From positions 1 to 21,039 of the IMG/VR virus record IMGVR_UViG_3300028195_000028: 21,039 nt of DNA, one strand, 5' to 3'. The notes beneath the pieces are model-generated. The model did no database searches and was not told the origin of the DNA. It saw nothing but the letters and a program-made list of their open reading frames with translations. Positions within the stretch are counted from its first letter, which is position 1. Each line of letters begins with the position of its first letter. Below, one piece after another: positions 7,348 through 15,948 of the stretch. Source of the stretch: a virus. Both the position numbers and the translations under genes were made by a program.

Positions 7348-7794
7348 ATGACAACAGCAACAACAACAGCAACACCAAGTATTCAGAGTTTATCTGACTT
7401 ACTTACTTCAAGTAAAACAGCGACAGTCGAATTCCCGGGTTACCCAGGTTTCGAAGTACAACTTACTTATTTAGCACGCGACGAGATGCTAAAGCTACGT
7501 AAAAAGGCAGTTACTACGAAAATTAATCGTAGAACTAGACAGCCAGAAGAAGAGCTTAATGAGGAAATTTTCCTTAAAGAGTACATTAAGGCAGTAATCA
7601 AGGGCTGGAAAGGCTTAAAGATGACTTACTTAGTTCAGCTTATCCCGGTAGATGAGGACAAAATTGCAGATATGGAAGCAACTTTACCTTTCAACCACGA
7701 TAATGCAGAAATTTTAATGCAGAACTCTGGTGACTTCGACTCATGGTTGACAGAGGTTGTAGGTGACCTTGCAAATTTTACGAAGAGCAACTAG
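7348..7794 (+). CDS. Tail assembly chaperone, gpG-like (unshifted product)
   Basis: I chose ATG 7348 because it has AGGA eight bases upstream; the in-frame ATG at 7300 lies inside the terminator hairpin and has no ribosome site. The product has 148 residues: a Thr/Ala-rich N-terminus, then a domain with TVEFPGYPGFEVQLTYLARDEMLKL (in part residues about 26-50) and an acidic C-terminal region. Size, position between tube and tape measure genes, and the frameshift near its end identify it as the lambda gpG counterpart. Many copies coat the tape measure protein and help tube polymerisation, and they are absent from the virion. It stops at TAG 7792-7794, 13 bases after the slippery heptamer. Confidence 0.85.
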   Translation: MTTATTTATPSIQSLSDLLTSSKTATVEFPGYPGFEVQLTYLARDEMLKLRKKAVTTKINRRTRQPEEELNEEIFLKEYIKAVIKGWKGLKMTYLVQLIPVDEDKIADMEATLPFNHDNAEILMQNSGDFDSWLTEVVGDLANFTKSN

Positions 7795-8177
7795 ACTATT
7801 GGACAAAACAGATAGATAATCATTTCACAGGCGTTGGAGAGAATTTCGATAAACAAAAACGCATTGATATGATGATCCAAATGGAAGAGAACGGTATGGA
7901 GGTAGATTGGTCTACCTTAGATGAGGATGAAGTAGTTTTTCCTTATGAAATACAGGAAGCCTTTCAAGTTTGGAACTATTTGACAGACCAATGGGATGGT
8001 ATGAGTGGTACCTATTTCGGCAAGCAAATGGCCGGGATAAAAGATGTTATGGAGTTACTTGAAGTAAGTAACCAAAAAGAAATATTCAAGCTGGTAAAGA
8101 TTATTGACGGGAAGTACGCAAAACACGTTAATAAGAAGCAGAAGCAACAACAGCAGACGGGGCCTACTAAGGCTTAG
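7348..8177 (+). CDS. Tail assembly chaperone, gpG-T-like -1 frameshift fusion
   Basis: The -1 frame is open from the slippery site to TAG 8175-8177. Slippage after AAT TTT (N-F) continues with TAC at 7779 and gives YEEQLDYWTKQIDNHF and onward, for a fusion of 276 residues (144 before, 132 after). The extension ends in a basic Lys/Gln-rich tail. The stretch from 7779 to the first ATG at 7869 has no stop and no ribosome site before that ATG, so independent initiation is unlikely. In lambda, the T domain binds the tail tube protein while the G part sits on the tape measure. The TMP gene follows after 14 bases. Confidence 0.87.
7761..7779 (+). promoter_or_regulatory. Programmed -1 ribosomal frameshift site
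   Basis: The heptamer AAATTTT (7773-7779) reads A AAT TTT in the zero frame, a canonical X XXY YYZ slippery sequence; re-pairing gives AAA TTT in the -1 frame. AGGTGA at 7761-7766 lies seven bases upstream and resembles a Shine-Dalgarno sequence, a known type of stimulator. I saw no strong stem-loop immediately downstream. The site lies 13 bases before the gpG stop, as in tail chaperone genes generally. Confidence 0.88.
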
Positions 8178-8191
8178 CGGAAGAGAATAAA

Positions 8192-11100
8192 ATGGCAGGA
8201 AAGTACGATAAGAATATTAAGATTACAGTTGATGACAATGGCTCTTTAAAACAAAAGACCAAAGACGTCAATAAGCTTAATAAAGCAGTCGACAAAAATA
8301 ATAAGAAATCTGGCAACCTTGATAGAAATATGAAGGGTAATGCCAAGATGTCTGCTAACGCCTCTAAAAACTTCTCTAAACAAGCTCAAGGAATGCAAGG
8401 CGTGCTGGTTCCTGCCTACGCAGAAGTCGCAGCACGTGTATTTGCGCTAACTGCTGCTTATACCGCTCTACAGAGAGCTTCTCAGTTCGGAATACTACTA
8501 AAAGGACAGCAAGAGTACGCCGCTCAAACTGGTAAGAACATGGCACAGATCGCTAGAACTATTCAGAAAGCTTCTGGATATATGCTAGACTTTCAGGAAG
8601 CGTCTACCAGCACGGCGTTGGCGACTACAGCAGGTTTAACTGCTAAACAGATCGAAAGAATGACTAAAGGTGCTCGTGCAGCCTCGGTTGCTCTTGGTAG
8701 AAATATGGGCGATGCGATGGATCGTTTGACTCGTGGTATTGTAAAGGCCGAGCCTGAAATTCTAGACGAGCTAGGTGTAATTATTAGACTTGATAAAGTA
8801 TATAAAGATTTTGCTCATTCTATAAATAAGACTACTACAGAGCTTACTGAGATGGAGAAGCTAACCGCACGTAATGCCGCCATAATGGGACAGTTAGAGG
8901 GCAAATTCGGGGACATCGCTACTAGCATACCTGCGGATGCTTTCGCGAAATTAAGCGCTAGTTTCACTGATATACTACTAAACGTAGGTTCTGGAGCTAC
9001 TACTTTTCTAACCCCTTTCATAGATAAACTTGCGGAAGCAGAGAACCTGTTGAAAGGTATAATGCTGTTAGTAGCTAGAAGCTTGTTATCTAAAGTATTC
9101 CCTGTCTTTAAGGACATGGGCGCTAAGCTAGACAGCTACTCAAAAACCCTATTAAAAGCAGGACAAACTTTAGAAAAGGTTAAGAGAAATTTCTTACTAT
9201 CTTCCGGGGTAAGTTCGGTAATGCTAAAAGGGCAGGAGACTGCCGGCAAGAAGCTGTTCTCCCTTTTAGGGGAATGGGGTGGTAAAGCTCTCGGTAAAGC
9301 AATGGCTAATAAAGGTAATATGTCTGCGGCAGAGCTATTAGGCAAGCATATGGGTACCAGTGCGGGTAAAGGGCTAATGTCATCCCTTTCACATGCAAAG
9401 AGGGATTTACAGAGACAAAAAGATCTAGGAGTTAAGGACCCTACAGTGGAGACTCCGGCGTTTAAGGGAGCTACCCAGGCTCAAATTGACCTAATAGATA
9501 AGGCAGTAAATAGTTTTAAATTGTTCGGAAAAGAGATTCAAAATATTTCAAAAGCTTCTAGAGGATCTTTCGTACTTAAACTGGTAGAAGGCTTACATAG
9601 TGTAGGAGGCGCAGCCCTAAATGCAACTAAATATGTGGCAAATGCAGGTGCTTCCTTTATGCAAGGCGCTAGAAGTGCTTCCATATTAAAGGCTCAAGGT
9701 TTTAGCTTAGGGGCGATGTTCAAACTGCTAGTATTTAATACTAACAATACCGCTAAAGGTATGGATAAGTTTAAGACTGAGTTAACTAAGTCATCTAGAG
9801 TAGCATCCGCGTTCACTTTAACACTACAGGCAATGAGTACTGCTTTGAATTTTGCGGTATCTATTCTAAGTATCAAAATGATGGTACAGTGGATAGGAAG
9901 AGAAATACTAGATTGGAATCAGGCCGCTACTAATGCACACAAGGCCGTAGACGACCTGACAGATACCCTTACTGAATCTATGGCCGCTATGAAAAAGCAG
10001 GTAAGCACACGGGGTAATATAGGGGACTCTATTGCGGATTCTCTTAGGTCCTCAGAGACAAAGAATAATATGGCCAGTGGTCTATCTGAGGCTATGAATG
10101 AGGCTGTTGAAATGATGTCCTCAGAGGCACTTGCCGCAGATAAGTGGGGAACCCTTTTAGACGACTTCATGGACTCAGTAGGTATAGGTCTAGCAGATAA
10201 GCTGGAGGAGTCTATTGGAAAGGCTTTAACCAATTTATCCTTCACTATGTCCCCCGACGAGTGGCTGAAGTTCAAAGAAGATACAAGTCTTAGAGACAAA
10301 CTAGTAGGCTCTATAGACCCTAACGCAGGCGCTTCAGAGAAGCTAATGGTAGGTACAGCATCTACTCTTGTAGGAGCGGGGGCACTCGCCACAGGGGTAC
10401 TATCCATAAGCACAGCCTGGGGAGCAGCCATCGCTGCTGCAACAGGTTTCTTTGGGGTAGCAGCAGCAGGGCTATCGGCACTTATATGGCCTGTAACTTT
10501 AATTGTAGGAGGGTTAGGGGCACTTTATTATGGTTTTACCAATCTTAAGGAAGGAGTGTATAAACTTACTAAGACTTCTGAAGAAGCTGCCGATGCAGTA
10601 ATATCTGTACTAGACGGAGTAAACGCGGGTACATTAACTCCAGAATTAGCAGTACGAAAGCTAGGCGATGAGCTAGATATGTCCAAAGAGAAGGCACTGT
10701 CTTACTATAGCGACTTAACAGCCGCTGCAAAACTACACGCGGAAGTAACTAAGTCTCAGACAGACGCTATAAAGAACTTAACTGATTCTATGGGTAACTT
10801 AGTAAAAATACGTGACAGCTTCCTAAAAGGCATGATTAAGGGAGGAGACCTTAGGGACTTCGCGAAGTCTGCAAAAGGGTCTATAGCTTCGGTCTCGGAT
10901 AAGCTAGTTACAGATACTGTTAAGTTTAGAGAACTGAATGATAAGAATATGTTTGGAGCAAACTACTCAAAACTTCCTGAGGACGCACAGACCATTCTTA
11001 AACACTGGGATACTCAATTAAAAGTAGCCCAAAAAGGTTTAATAGCTATTCAAAATAGGATATATTCAGACGAGGAGCAGAAGACTAAAGATAAAAATGC

Positions 11101-14100
11101 GGCGCAGAGGCGTATAAACGATATTACTAAAATGAAGGGCACCGCTGAGGCGTATGAATACTCGGTTGTTTGGAGAAAGACGTACGCTGAAGTAATGAAG
11201 GCAGACTCCTCATTAACAGAGACACAAGCGTATAATGCAACAGCTCGACGTATGGTTCATAAGCTAGCGGGAGGAGACGCAGAGAAGCAGTACAACCTAG
11301 AACTAAAACTATCCTCGGAGTTAGAGGCTAATAAGTTAAAAATAGTAAACTTAGATAAGTACGGCACTTCTGCAACAGAAGCAAAATCTAAAATACTAGT
11401 AGAAAACCTTAAAAAAGAGAAGCAAATAGCAGAGGGTAGGTTTGCCTTCCGAATAGCGTCAGAAACGCTATCAGCAGAGGAAGAGAAGCAACTTCAACAA
11501 ACTATAGACAATATAGATACTAAAATAAAGCACGCTAGCAGAACTGCAGGCAAATTAAATAAAAGATTCCATGAAGTTGCGGGAACCACACAAACCATTT
11601 CGGATATTCTCAGTGCTGCATTAGTGGATAATGAATTCATAGTAGATGCAGATTTCGAAGCACACAAAGTTCAGGTAATTGATACAGCTTTTAATAAATT
11701 AAACAATTCTCTAGATGAAACATTCCAAGAAACGCAGAAAGTAACTTATGCAATGGATTTATTGAGAAATAAATTTGGGAAAGATATCTTCAATACTACT
11801 TCCGGCATGAAACTTTGGAAGAAGTGGACCTCTTTATTTACCCAAGAGGGTAAGTTATTAAAAGCTAAGCAGAAACAAATCAGAGACGAGCTGTACAAAA
11901 TAGTTCTAGAGTCTGACAATATAGGAATACACACAAACTTAGTTAGTCTTAAAACTGATATGTTGGAGCTAGAGATGAACGTCTTGGATAAGTCCAATGA
12001 TAATATCAAAAAACAGACACAGTTAGCCATGATGGTATTAGCTTTTGAAAAGACAAAGAAAGAGTTAAAAGAATTAGAGGCTACAGAGCAGTATGCGCCC
12101 GTAAAACTATTCTTTGAAGAGTCCCTGGCGGGCATGGGTCAGACAATTAGCGGAGTAATCTCTGACGCACTTATGAGAAAGGAACCGGACGATGATCTAT
12201 CCACAAAAGATAGAATACGTCTAGCTCTGGCACAGACAGCTTCGGATGCTACAGGAGAAATGGTTAGCGGCTTTATAACTAAGGGCACTAGGTCCTTACT
12301 AGCTTCTGCAACCGAATCCATATTTGGGAAAGATGCAGCTAATGCTATATTTCCTCCATCGGAACGAGATAAGTTAATGAAAACCTTAGAGGATATGAGA
12401 GAGCTTATATCTGCTCAGCTAAACCAGCTATCTAATGGTGTAATTCAAGTAGTTGATATATCTGACCCAGAGGCTCGCGCCAAGAAGGCGGAGTCGTTGG
12501 CGTATGACTCTATGTTTGGTAATACAGGCATAGTTATGAACTCATCAATATTTGCAGATAAAACCGAAAGAGATTGGTTCGAGAAGCACTTGTCTGGCTT
12601 CATTAAAGAGTCTACTACTGCTGAAGGGTTTGTAATGAGCAATTTCGCTGATTTACAGAAAAAAATTAATACAGCCCTCCAAGGTCGAGTATCTACTATG
12701 GATGAGTATCAAAAGTTCTTAATTAAAAGCAAGGCGGGCGATATTGTAAATAATAAACCCACAGATAAAGATTCAGAAGGGTTTTCCTCATGGTTCAAAA
12801 ACCTTTTCTCAGATACTACAAAGATAAGTGTTCCCGTAGGTGGAGTAAATGTCGGTACGGATATAAAGAGTATAAAGAAGGTATTTAGTAGTGCAGTAGA
12901 CGCTGTCGAGGATTTTACGTCTTCTACAGAAACCGCAGTACAGATTATAGAGAAGAGTACTGAAACGGTTTCTGTAGAAAATAAACTGAAAAAGCTTGCT
13001 AGACCCCCTATGTCAGAGGAAGATAAATTATATTGGGAAAACCGGTCTAAAGAGTTTACTGATAACTCTAATAAAAGGGTGGCTGCAGAGAAGAAAGCTC
13101 AAGATTTACTAGACGCTATACCTTCCAAATTGGAGCAAGCTATAGATAAGTTGAAGATAGTAGCTGTAACTCAGAAGGATATTTCCAATGGTAAGTACTT
13201 GCCTACTTTATCCGCCTCCGGGTACAAGGTAGGGGGGTATAGTAATGACGAGGATGCACAAGATATGCTAGACGTTAATACTGAAATCATGGGTAAGTTC
13301 TCAACAGGTAGTTACTTAGAGCAGAACCCAGACTTCTTTCTAAAAGATCTAGAAAACCTAAGAATTAGACTGGTGCAGAGTTTCAAAGACCAGCAAGGCA
13401 ATACATTAGGGGGAGGGCTTAACCAGGAAGAGGGGTTACTGATTATACGTGATTTCGAGAGCCTTGTACATGAGCTAGCTCACAGCCTTTTTAAGGGCTT
13501 CAAACCTGAATGGAACAATTATCTTACTAAAAGTGGAGAAGACTACCAAAATTTTTGGAAGGAACAGAATTACCTTGCAGCATCAGGGGACGCTTCGGTT
13601 AAGAATGATATATTTGACTCATTTAATAAATCAGTCTATACCAAGGACCAAAACATAGAAGAGATTATAGTAAGAACTGTGGATGCAATGTCAAAGGCTC
13701 AGGTAGGTACTACTGTACAGGACGTAACTCCTGAGTATATGTGGAACTCGTATACGCAGGACTTCAAGGAAATGCTACGAATACTGGCTAATCCTACTTA
13801 TAAGAGTGATAGGGCCCTAGATACTCTTCCTAAAGCTTTGCAGGATATTGTCACCAGTCGCAATAACGCTGATGGGTATATAAAGAAAAACGTAGAGCCT
13901 TGGATAAAAGTACCTGCTAATATCGCTCAGCAAATAAACGAACAATTTGAGAGAATGATATCGAGCGGAAAGGCCTCTTATAAAGGAGAAACTCTATGGC
14001 GTAGCCCATTAGATGGGTCTTTTGAGACTAGTGATCTTAAGAAGTATGGCCCCAACTCCCCGATTAACGCGAATGGTAAACGTACCCCTCAGCCTGAGTG

Positions 14101-15403
14101 GTATGAGCTAGATACAAGAGTTCGTGCGGGGGAGAGAAAATGGAAGAATAATAAGAGAGGCAAATGGCTACAAGATGCCCAGGACGGGCAGTCTAAGGCT
14201 AAAGGCACAGACAGTAAAGGACAAGGAGAGTTATTTAGGTTAATACCTGCCCTAGAGGGCCTAACCAAGACTTTAGATACTAAAGTGATACAGTCCATGA
14301 ACGGGTCTATAGCTCTAGGCAACGTATTCGATCCTAAGAACGGGAAAAATGCTAGGAGTATGTTGGTGCAGCTTATACTACAGATACTTCCTACTCTTTT
14401 CCCCTCGAAGGAAGCTACTAGCGAGTATACTACGGATCCTACAGAGATGCTAATGAATGGGGGATCCTCTTTCAAGAAGAGAGCCATTTCAGACACGAAT
14501 AGGCCTCTAGGGAATTACGGTCCTACGGCATCAGAGCTAGACGAGGGCAATGTTTTAGAGATGTTCTGGAATATAGGCTTAAGAATTGGAGAGAAAATTA
14601 ACGAGGCTCTAGGTATTAAGGACCGCACAAATTCTATAGACCAAATGAAAGCACCGCAAAAATTTGAGTATACCAACCCTTATAGCGTAGATGCCGATAG
14701 TAACATAGGGCAGAAACTGGAAAGCATTGTTCTAAGTACCCCAACATTAGAGTTACAGAACGCAGCACTAACTGCAGCGATTAATGCTTCAAATGGAAGA
14801 GGCGGGTCTACTAAGGTGGAGGTTGTAAACCCTCTGGACATTAAGACCCCTACGACAGTATCTCCAGGCCAGCCGGCCCCCGTTACTGATCCAAAAGGGG
14901 ATGCTACTACTAACCAACTGAGTACGGATTTAAGAAGATCAATGGCATCAAATCTTAATTCCCAGATACAAAATGATAACCTAAATGCCCGAGCATTTAT
15001 TACTAATTCCTTATCTCAGGTAGGTACAAATATGATGAGCGGTGCAATAAATAGTTTTTTTGGGTTCGCTAATGGTGGTGTAGCTAAGGGGGGTTTCAGA
15101 GCCTTTGCAAACGGCGGAACTGTTACTAAACCTACTCTTGGTTTGGTTGGTGAAGGTAAGTACAACGAAGCGGTAGTGCCGCTACCAGATGGTAAGTCTA
15201 TCCCAGTAATGGGGTCTGCGGGCTCTACTGAAAATAACGTTACAGTTAATGTTACAGTTGATAAGGATGGGAACGCGGAATCTGATACTAATAGTGGTAT
15301 GGACGGGGATAAAGCTAAAGCTCTTGGGTACATGGTATCTCAAGCAGTACAGCAAGAGTTAGTTGAACAACAGAGACCGGGAGGGCTACTAAGTAGTTAT
15401 TAA
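8192..15403 (+). CDS. Tape measure protein with embedded HExxH metallopeptidase-like domain
   Basis: This 2403-residue protein starts at ATG 8192 after GGAAGAG. It should set tail length and leave the tail ahead of the DNA at infection. The N-terminus (1-70) is charged and Lys/Asn-rich, followed by VLVPAYAEVAARVFALTAAY (71-90) and helical sequence typical of TMPs. Hydrophobic stretches lie at about 540-575 and 726-782; the latter is Ala/Gly-rich and long enough for two or three membrane-crossing helices. Extended helical or coiled-coil sequence fills much of the middle (about 930-1330). Residues about 1645-1865 look like a folded domain with HELAH at 1760-1764 and EE at 1823-1824, a gluzincin-like zinc site. 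The C-terminus has FANGG repeats and GLVGEGKYNEAVVPLPDG, common in TMPs. Arginine is mostly AGA/AGG. The protein may be processed by cleavage. Confidence 0.92.
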   Translation: MAGKYDKNIKITVDDNGSLKQKTKDVNKLNKAVDKNNKKSGNLDRNMKGNAKMSANASKNFSKQAQGMQGVLVPAYAEVAARVFALTAAYTALQRASQFGILLKGQQEYAAQTGKNMAQIARTIQKASGYMLDFQEASTSTALATTAGLTAKQIERMTKGARAASVALGRNMGDAMDRLTRGIVKAEPEILDELGVIIRLDKVYKDFAHSINKTTTELTEMEKLTARNAAIMGQLEGKFGDIATSIPADAFAKLSASFTDILLNVGSGATTFLTPFIDKLAEAENLLKGIMLLVARSLLSKVFPVFKDMGAKLDSYSKTLLKAGQTLEKVKRNFLLSSGVSSVMLKGQETAGKKLFSLLGEWGGKALGKAMANKGNMSAAELLGKHMGTSAGKGLMSSLSHAKRDLQRQKDLGVKDPTVETPAFKGATQAQIDLIDKAVNSFKLFGKEIQNISKASRGSFVLKLVEGLHSVGGAALNATKYVANAGASFMQGARSASILKAQGFSLGAMFKLLVFNTNNTAKGMDKFKTELTKSSRVASAFTLTLQAMSTALNFAVSILSIKMMVQWIGREILDWNQAATNAHKAVDDLTDTLTESMAAMKKQVSTRGNIGDSIADSLRSSETKNNMASGLSEAMNEAVEMMSSEALAADKWGTLLDDFMDSVGIGLADKLEESIGKALTNLSFTMSPDEWLKFKEDTSLRDKLVGSIDPNAGASEKLMVGTASTLVGAGALATGVLSISTAWGAAIAAATGFFGVAAAGLSALIWPVTLIVGGLGALYYGFTNLKEGVYKLTKTSEEAADAVISVLDGVNAGTLTPELAVRKLGDELDMSKEKALSYYSDLTAAAKLHAEVTKSQTDAIKNLTDSMGNLVKIRDSFLKGMIKGGDLRDFAKSAKGSIASVSDKLVTDTVKFRELNDKNMFGANYSKLPEDAQTILKHWDTQLKVAQKGLIAIQNRIYSDEEQKTKDKNAAQRRINDITKMKGTAEAYEYSVVWRKTYAEVMKADSSLTETQAYNATARRMVHKLAGGDAEKQYNLELKLSSELEANKLKIVNLDKYGTSATEAKSKILVENLKKEKQIAEGRFAFRIASETLSAEEEKQLQQTIDNIDTKIKHASRTAGKLNKRFHEVAGTTQTISDILSAALVDNEFIVDADFEAHKVQVIDTAFNKLNNSLDETFQETQKVTYAMDLLRNKFGKDIFNTTSGMKLWKKWTSLFTQEGKLLKAKQKQIRDELYKIVLESDNIGIHTNLVSLKTDMLELEMNVLDKSNDNIKKQTQLAMMVLAFEKTKKELKELEATEQYAPVKLFFEESLAGMGQTISGVISDALMRKEPDDDLSTKDRIRLALAQTASDATGEMVSGFITKGTRSLLASATESIFGKDAANAIFPPSERDKLMKTLEDMRELISAQLNQLSNGVIQVVDISDPEARAKKAESLAYDSMFGNTGIVMNSSIFADKTERDWFEKHLSGFIKESTTAEGFVMSNFADLQKKINTALQGRVSTMDEYQKFLIKSKAGDIVNNKPTDKDSEGFSSWFKNLFSDTTKISVPVGGVNVGTDIKSIKKVFSSAVDAVEDFTSSTETAVQIIEKSTETVSVENKLKKLARPPMSEEDKLYWENRSKEFTDNSNKRVAAEKKAQDLLDAIPSKLEQAIDKLKIVAVTQKDISNGKYLPTLSASGYKVGGYSNDEDAQDMLDVNTEIMGKFSTGSYLEQNPDFFLKDLENLRIRLVQSFKDQQGNTLGGGLNQEEGLLIIRDFESLVHELAHSLFKGFKPEWNNYLTKSGEDYQNFWKEQNYLAASGDASVKNDIFDSFNKSVYTKDQNIEEIIVRTVDAMSKAQVGTTVQDVTPEYMWNSYTQDFKEMLRILANPTYKSDRALDTLPKALQDIVTSRNNADGYIKKNVEPWIKVPANIAQQINEQFERMISSGKASYKGETLWRSPLDGSFETSDLKKYGPNSPINANGKRTPQPEWYELDTRVRAGERKWKNNKRGKWLQDAQDGQSKAKGTDSKGQGELFRLIPALEGLTKTLDTKVIQSMNGSIALGNVFDPKNGKNARSMLVQLILQILPTLFPSKEATSEYTTDPTEMLMNGGSSFKKRAISDTNRPLGNYGPTASELDEGNVLEMFWNIGLRIGEKINEALGIKDRTNSIDQMKAPQKFEYTNPYSVDADSNIGQKLESIVLSTPTLELQNAALTAAINASNGRGGSTKVEVVNPLDIKTPTTVSPGQPAPVTDPKGDATTNQLSTDLRRSMASNLNSQIQNDNLNARAFITNSLSQVGTNMMSGAINSFFGFANGGVAKGGFRAFANGGTVTKPTLGLVGEGKYNEAVVPLPDGKSIPVMGSAGSTENNVTVNVTVDKDGNAESDTNSGMDGDKAKALGYMVSQAVQQELVEQQRPGGLLSSY

Positions 15404-15405
15404 TT

Positions 15406-15948
15406 ATGGCAAATTTTAACACAGAAGTAAATATTAACCCAGATAGAGGCCTTAAGGCAGACAGCAAGCCTAGGGTTCTAGCTGCAACGTACGGAGATGG
15501 GTACGAACAGAGAGTAGCCGCGGGTATTAATAATACCCCCGAAGTTTGGAACTTAACGTGGAAGAACCGTACCTCCGCCGAGGCCAACAAGATCATCAAA
15601 TTCTTAGAGGATCAAGGTGGCGTAACTGCATTTGATTGGTACCCTACGGGGTATGACATATCTAGCACGGCTACCAGCGCTGCCACTAAAAAGTTGATAG
15701 ATACTAGTCAGTATTTTACTGCTAGATACCTAAATACTACGGTCACGGATTCCGGGGGCACCACTACCACAGTTACAGCTATAGACAGTGCTACTCAGTT
15801 ATCTCTAGCGGCGGACATAATTTCTAGTGCGGAGGCCTACACTCTTTACCCTTATAAAAAGTATAAGTGTGAAAAGTGGAGTACTCAACATAATATATCA
15901 GGTCACCAAACTATTACAGCAACCTTTACAAAGGTATTTGAACCATGA
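15406..15948 (+). CDS. Minor tail protein, lambda gpM-like, with inserted beta module
   Basis: ATG 15406 lies two bases after the TMP stop with no clear ribosome site, so coupling is likely. Residues 23-80 carry the gpM family blocks YGDGYEQR, AAGIN and FLEDQGG...FDWYP, and 152-180 carry KYKCEKWSTQHN with a final beta strand. Lambda gpM has about 109 residues; this protein has 180. The excess is residues about 82-148, between FDWYP and the CEKWS block: a Thr/Ser/Ala-rich beta module with KKLIDTSQYF, TTVTAIDSATQLSLAADI and EAYTLYP. In lambda, gpM helps complete the tail tip beneath the tube. The stop overlaps the next start as ATGA. Confidence 0.8.
   Translation: MANFNTEVNINPDRGLKADSKPRVLAATYGDGYEQRVAAGINNTPEVWNLTWKNRTSAEANKIIKFLEDQGGVTAFDWYPTGYDISSTATSAATKKLIDTSQYFTARYLNTTVTDSGGTTTTVTAIDSATQLSLAADIISSAEAYTLYPYKKYKCEKWSTQHNISGHQTITATFTKVFEP
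15649..15849 (+). other. Inserted beta-module coding segment within gpM-like gene
   Basis: It encodes residues about 82-148 of the gpM-like protein, absent from lambda gpM. It is Thr/Ser/Ala-rich with alternating hydrophobics, contains TQLSLAADI, and has no Cys. The boundaries are estimated from where similarity to gpM stops and resumes. Confidence 0.55.

Noticed and set aside
7869-8177. Independent gene starting at ATG 7869
   Set aside because: There is no ribosome site, the frame is open back to the slippery heptamer, and gene order matches lambda G-T, so it is read as a frameshift extension.
9919-10431. Long minus-strand open frame (170 codons) inside the tape measure gene, and similar antisense frames elsewhere
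   Set aside because: They lie wholly within strongly supported + strand genes, encode Ser-rich low-complexity sequence typical of antisense shadows, and show no family motif.
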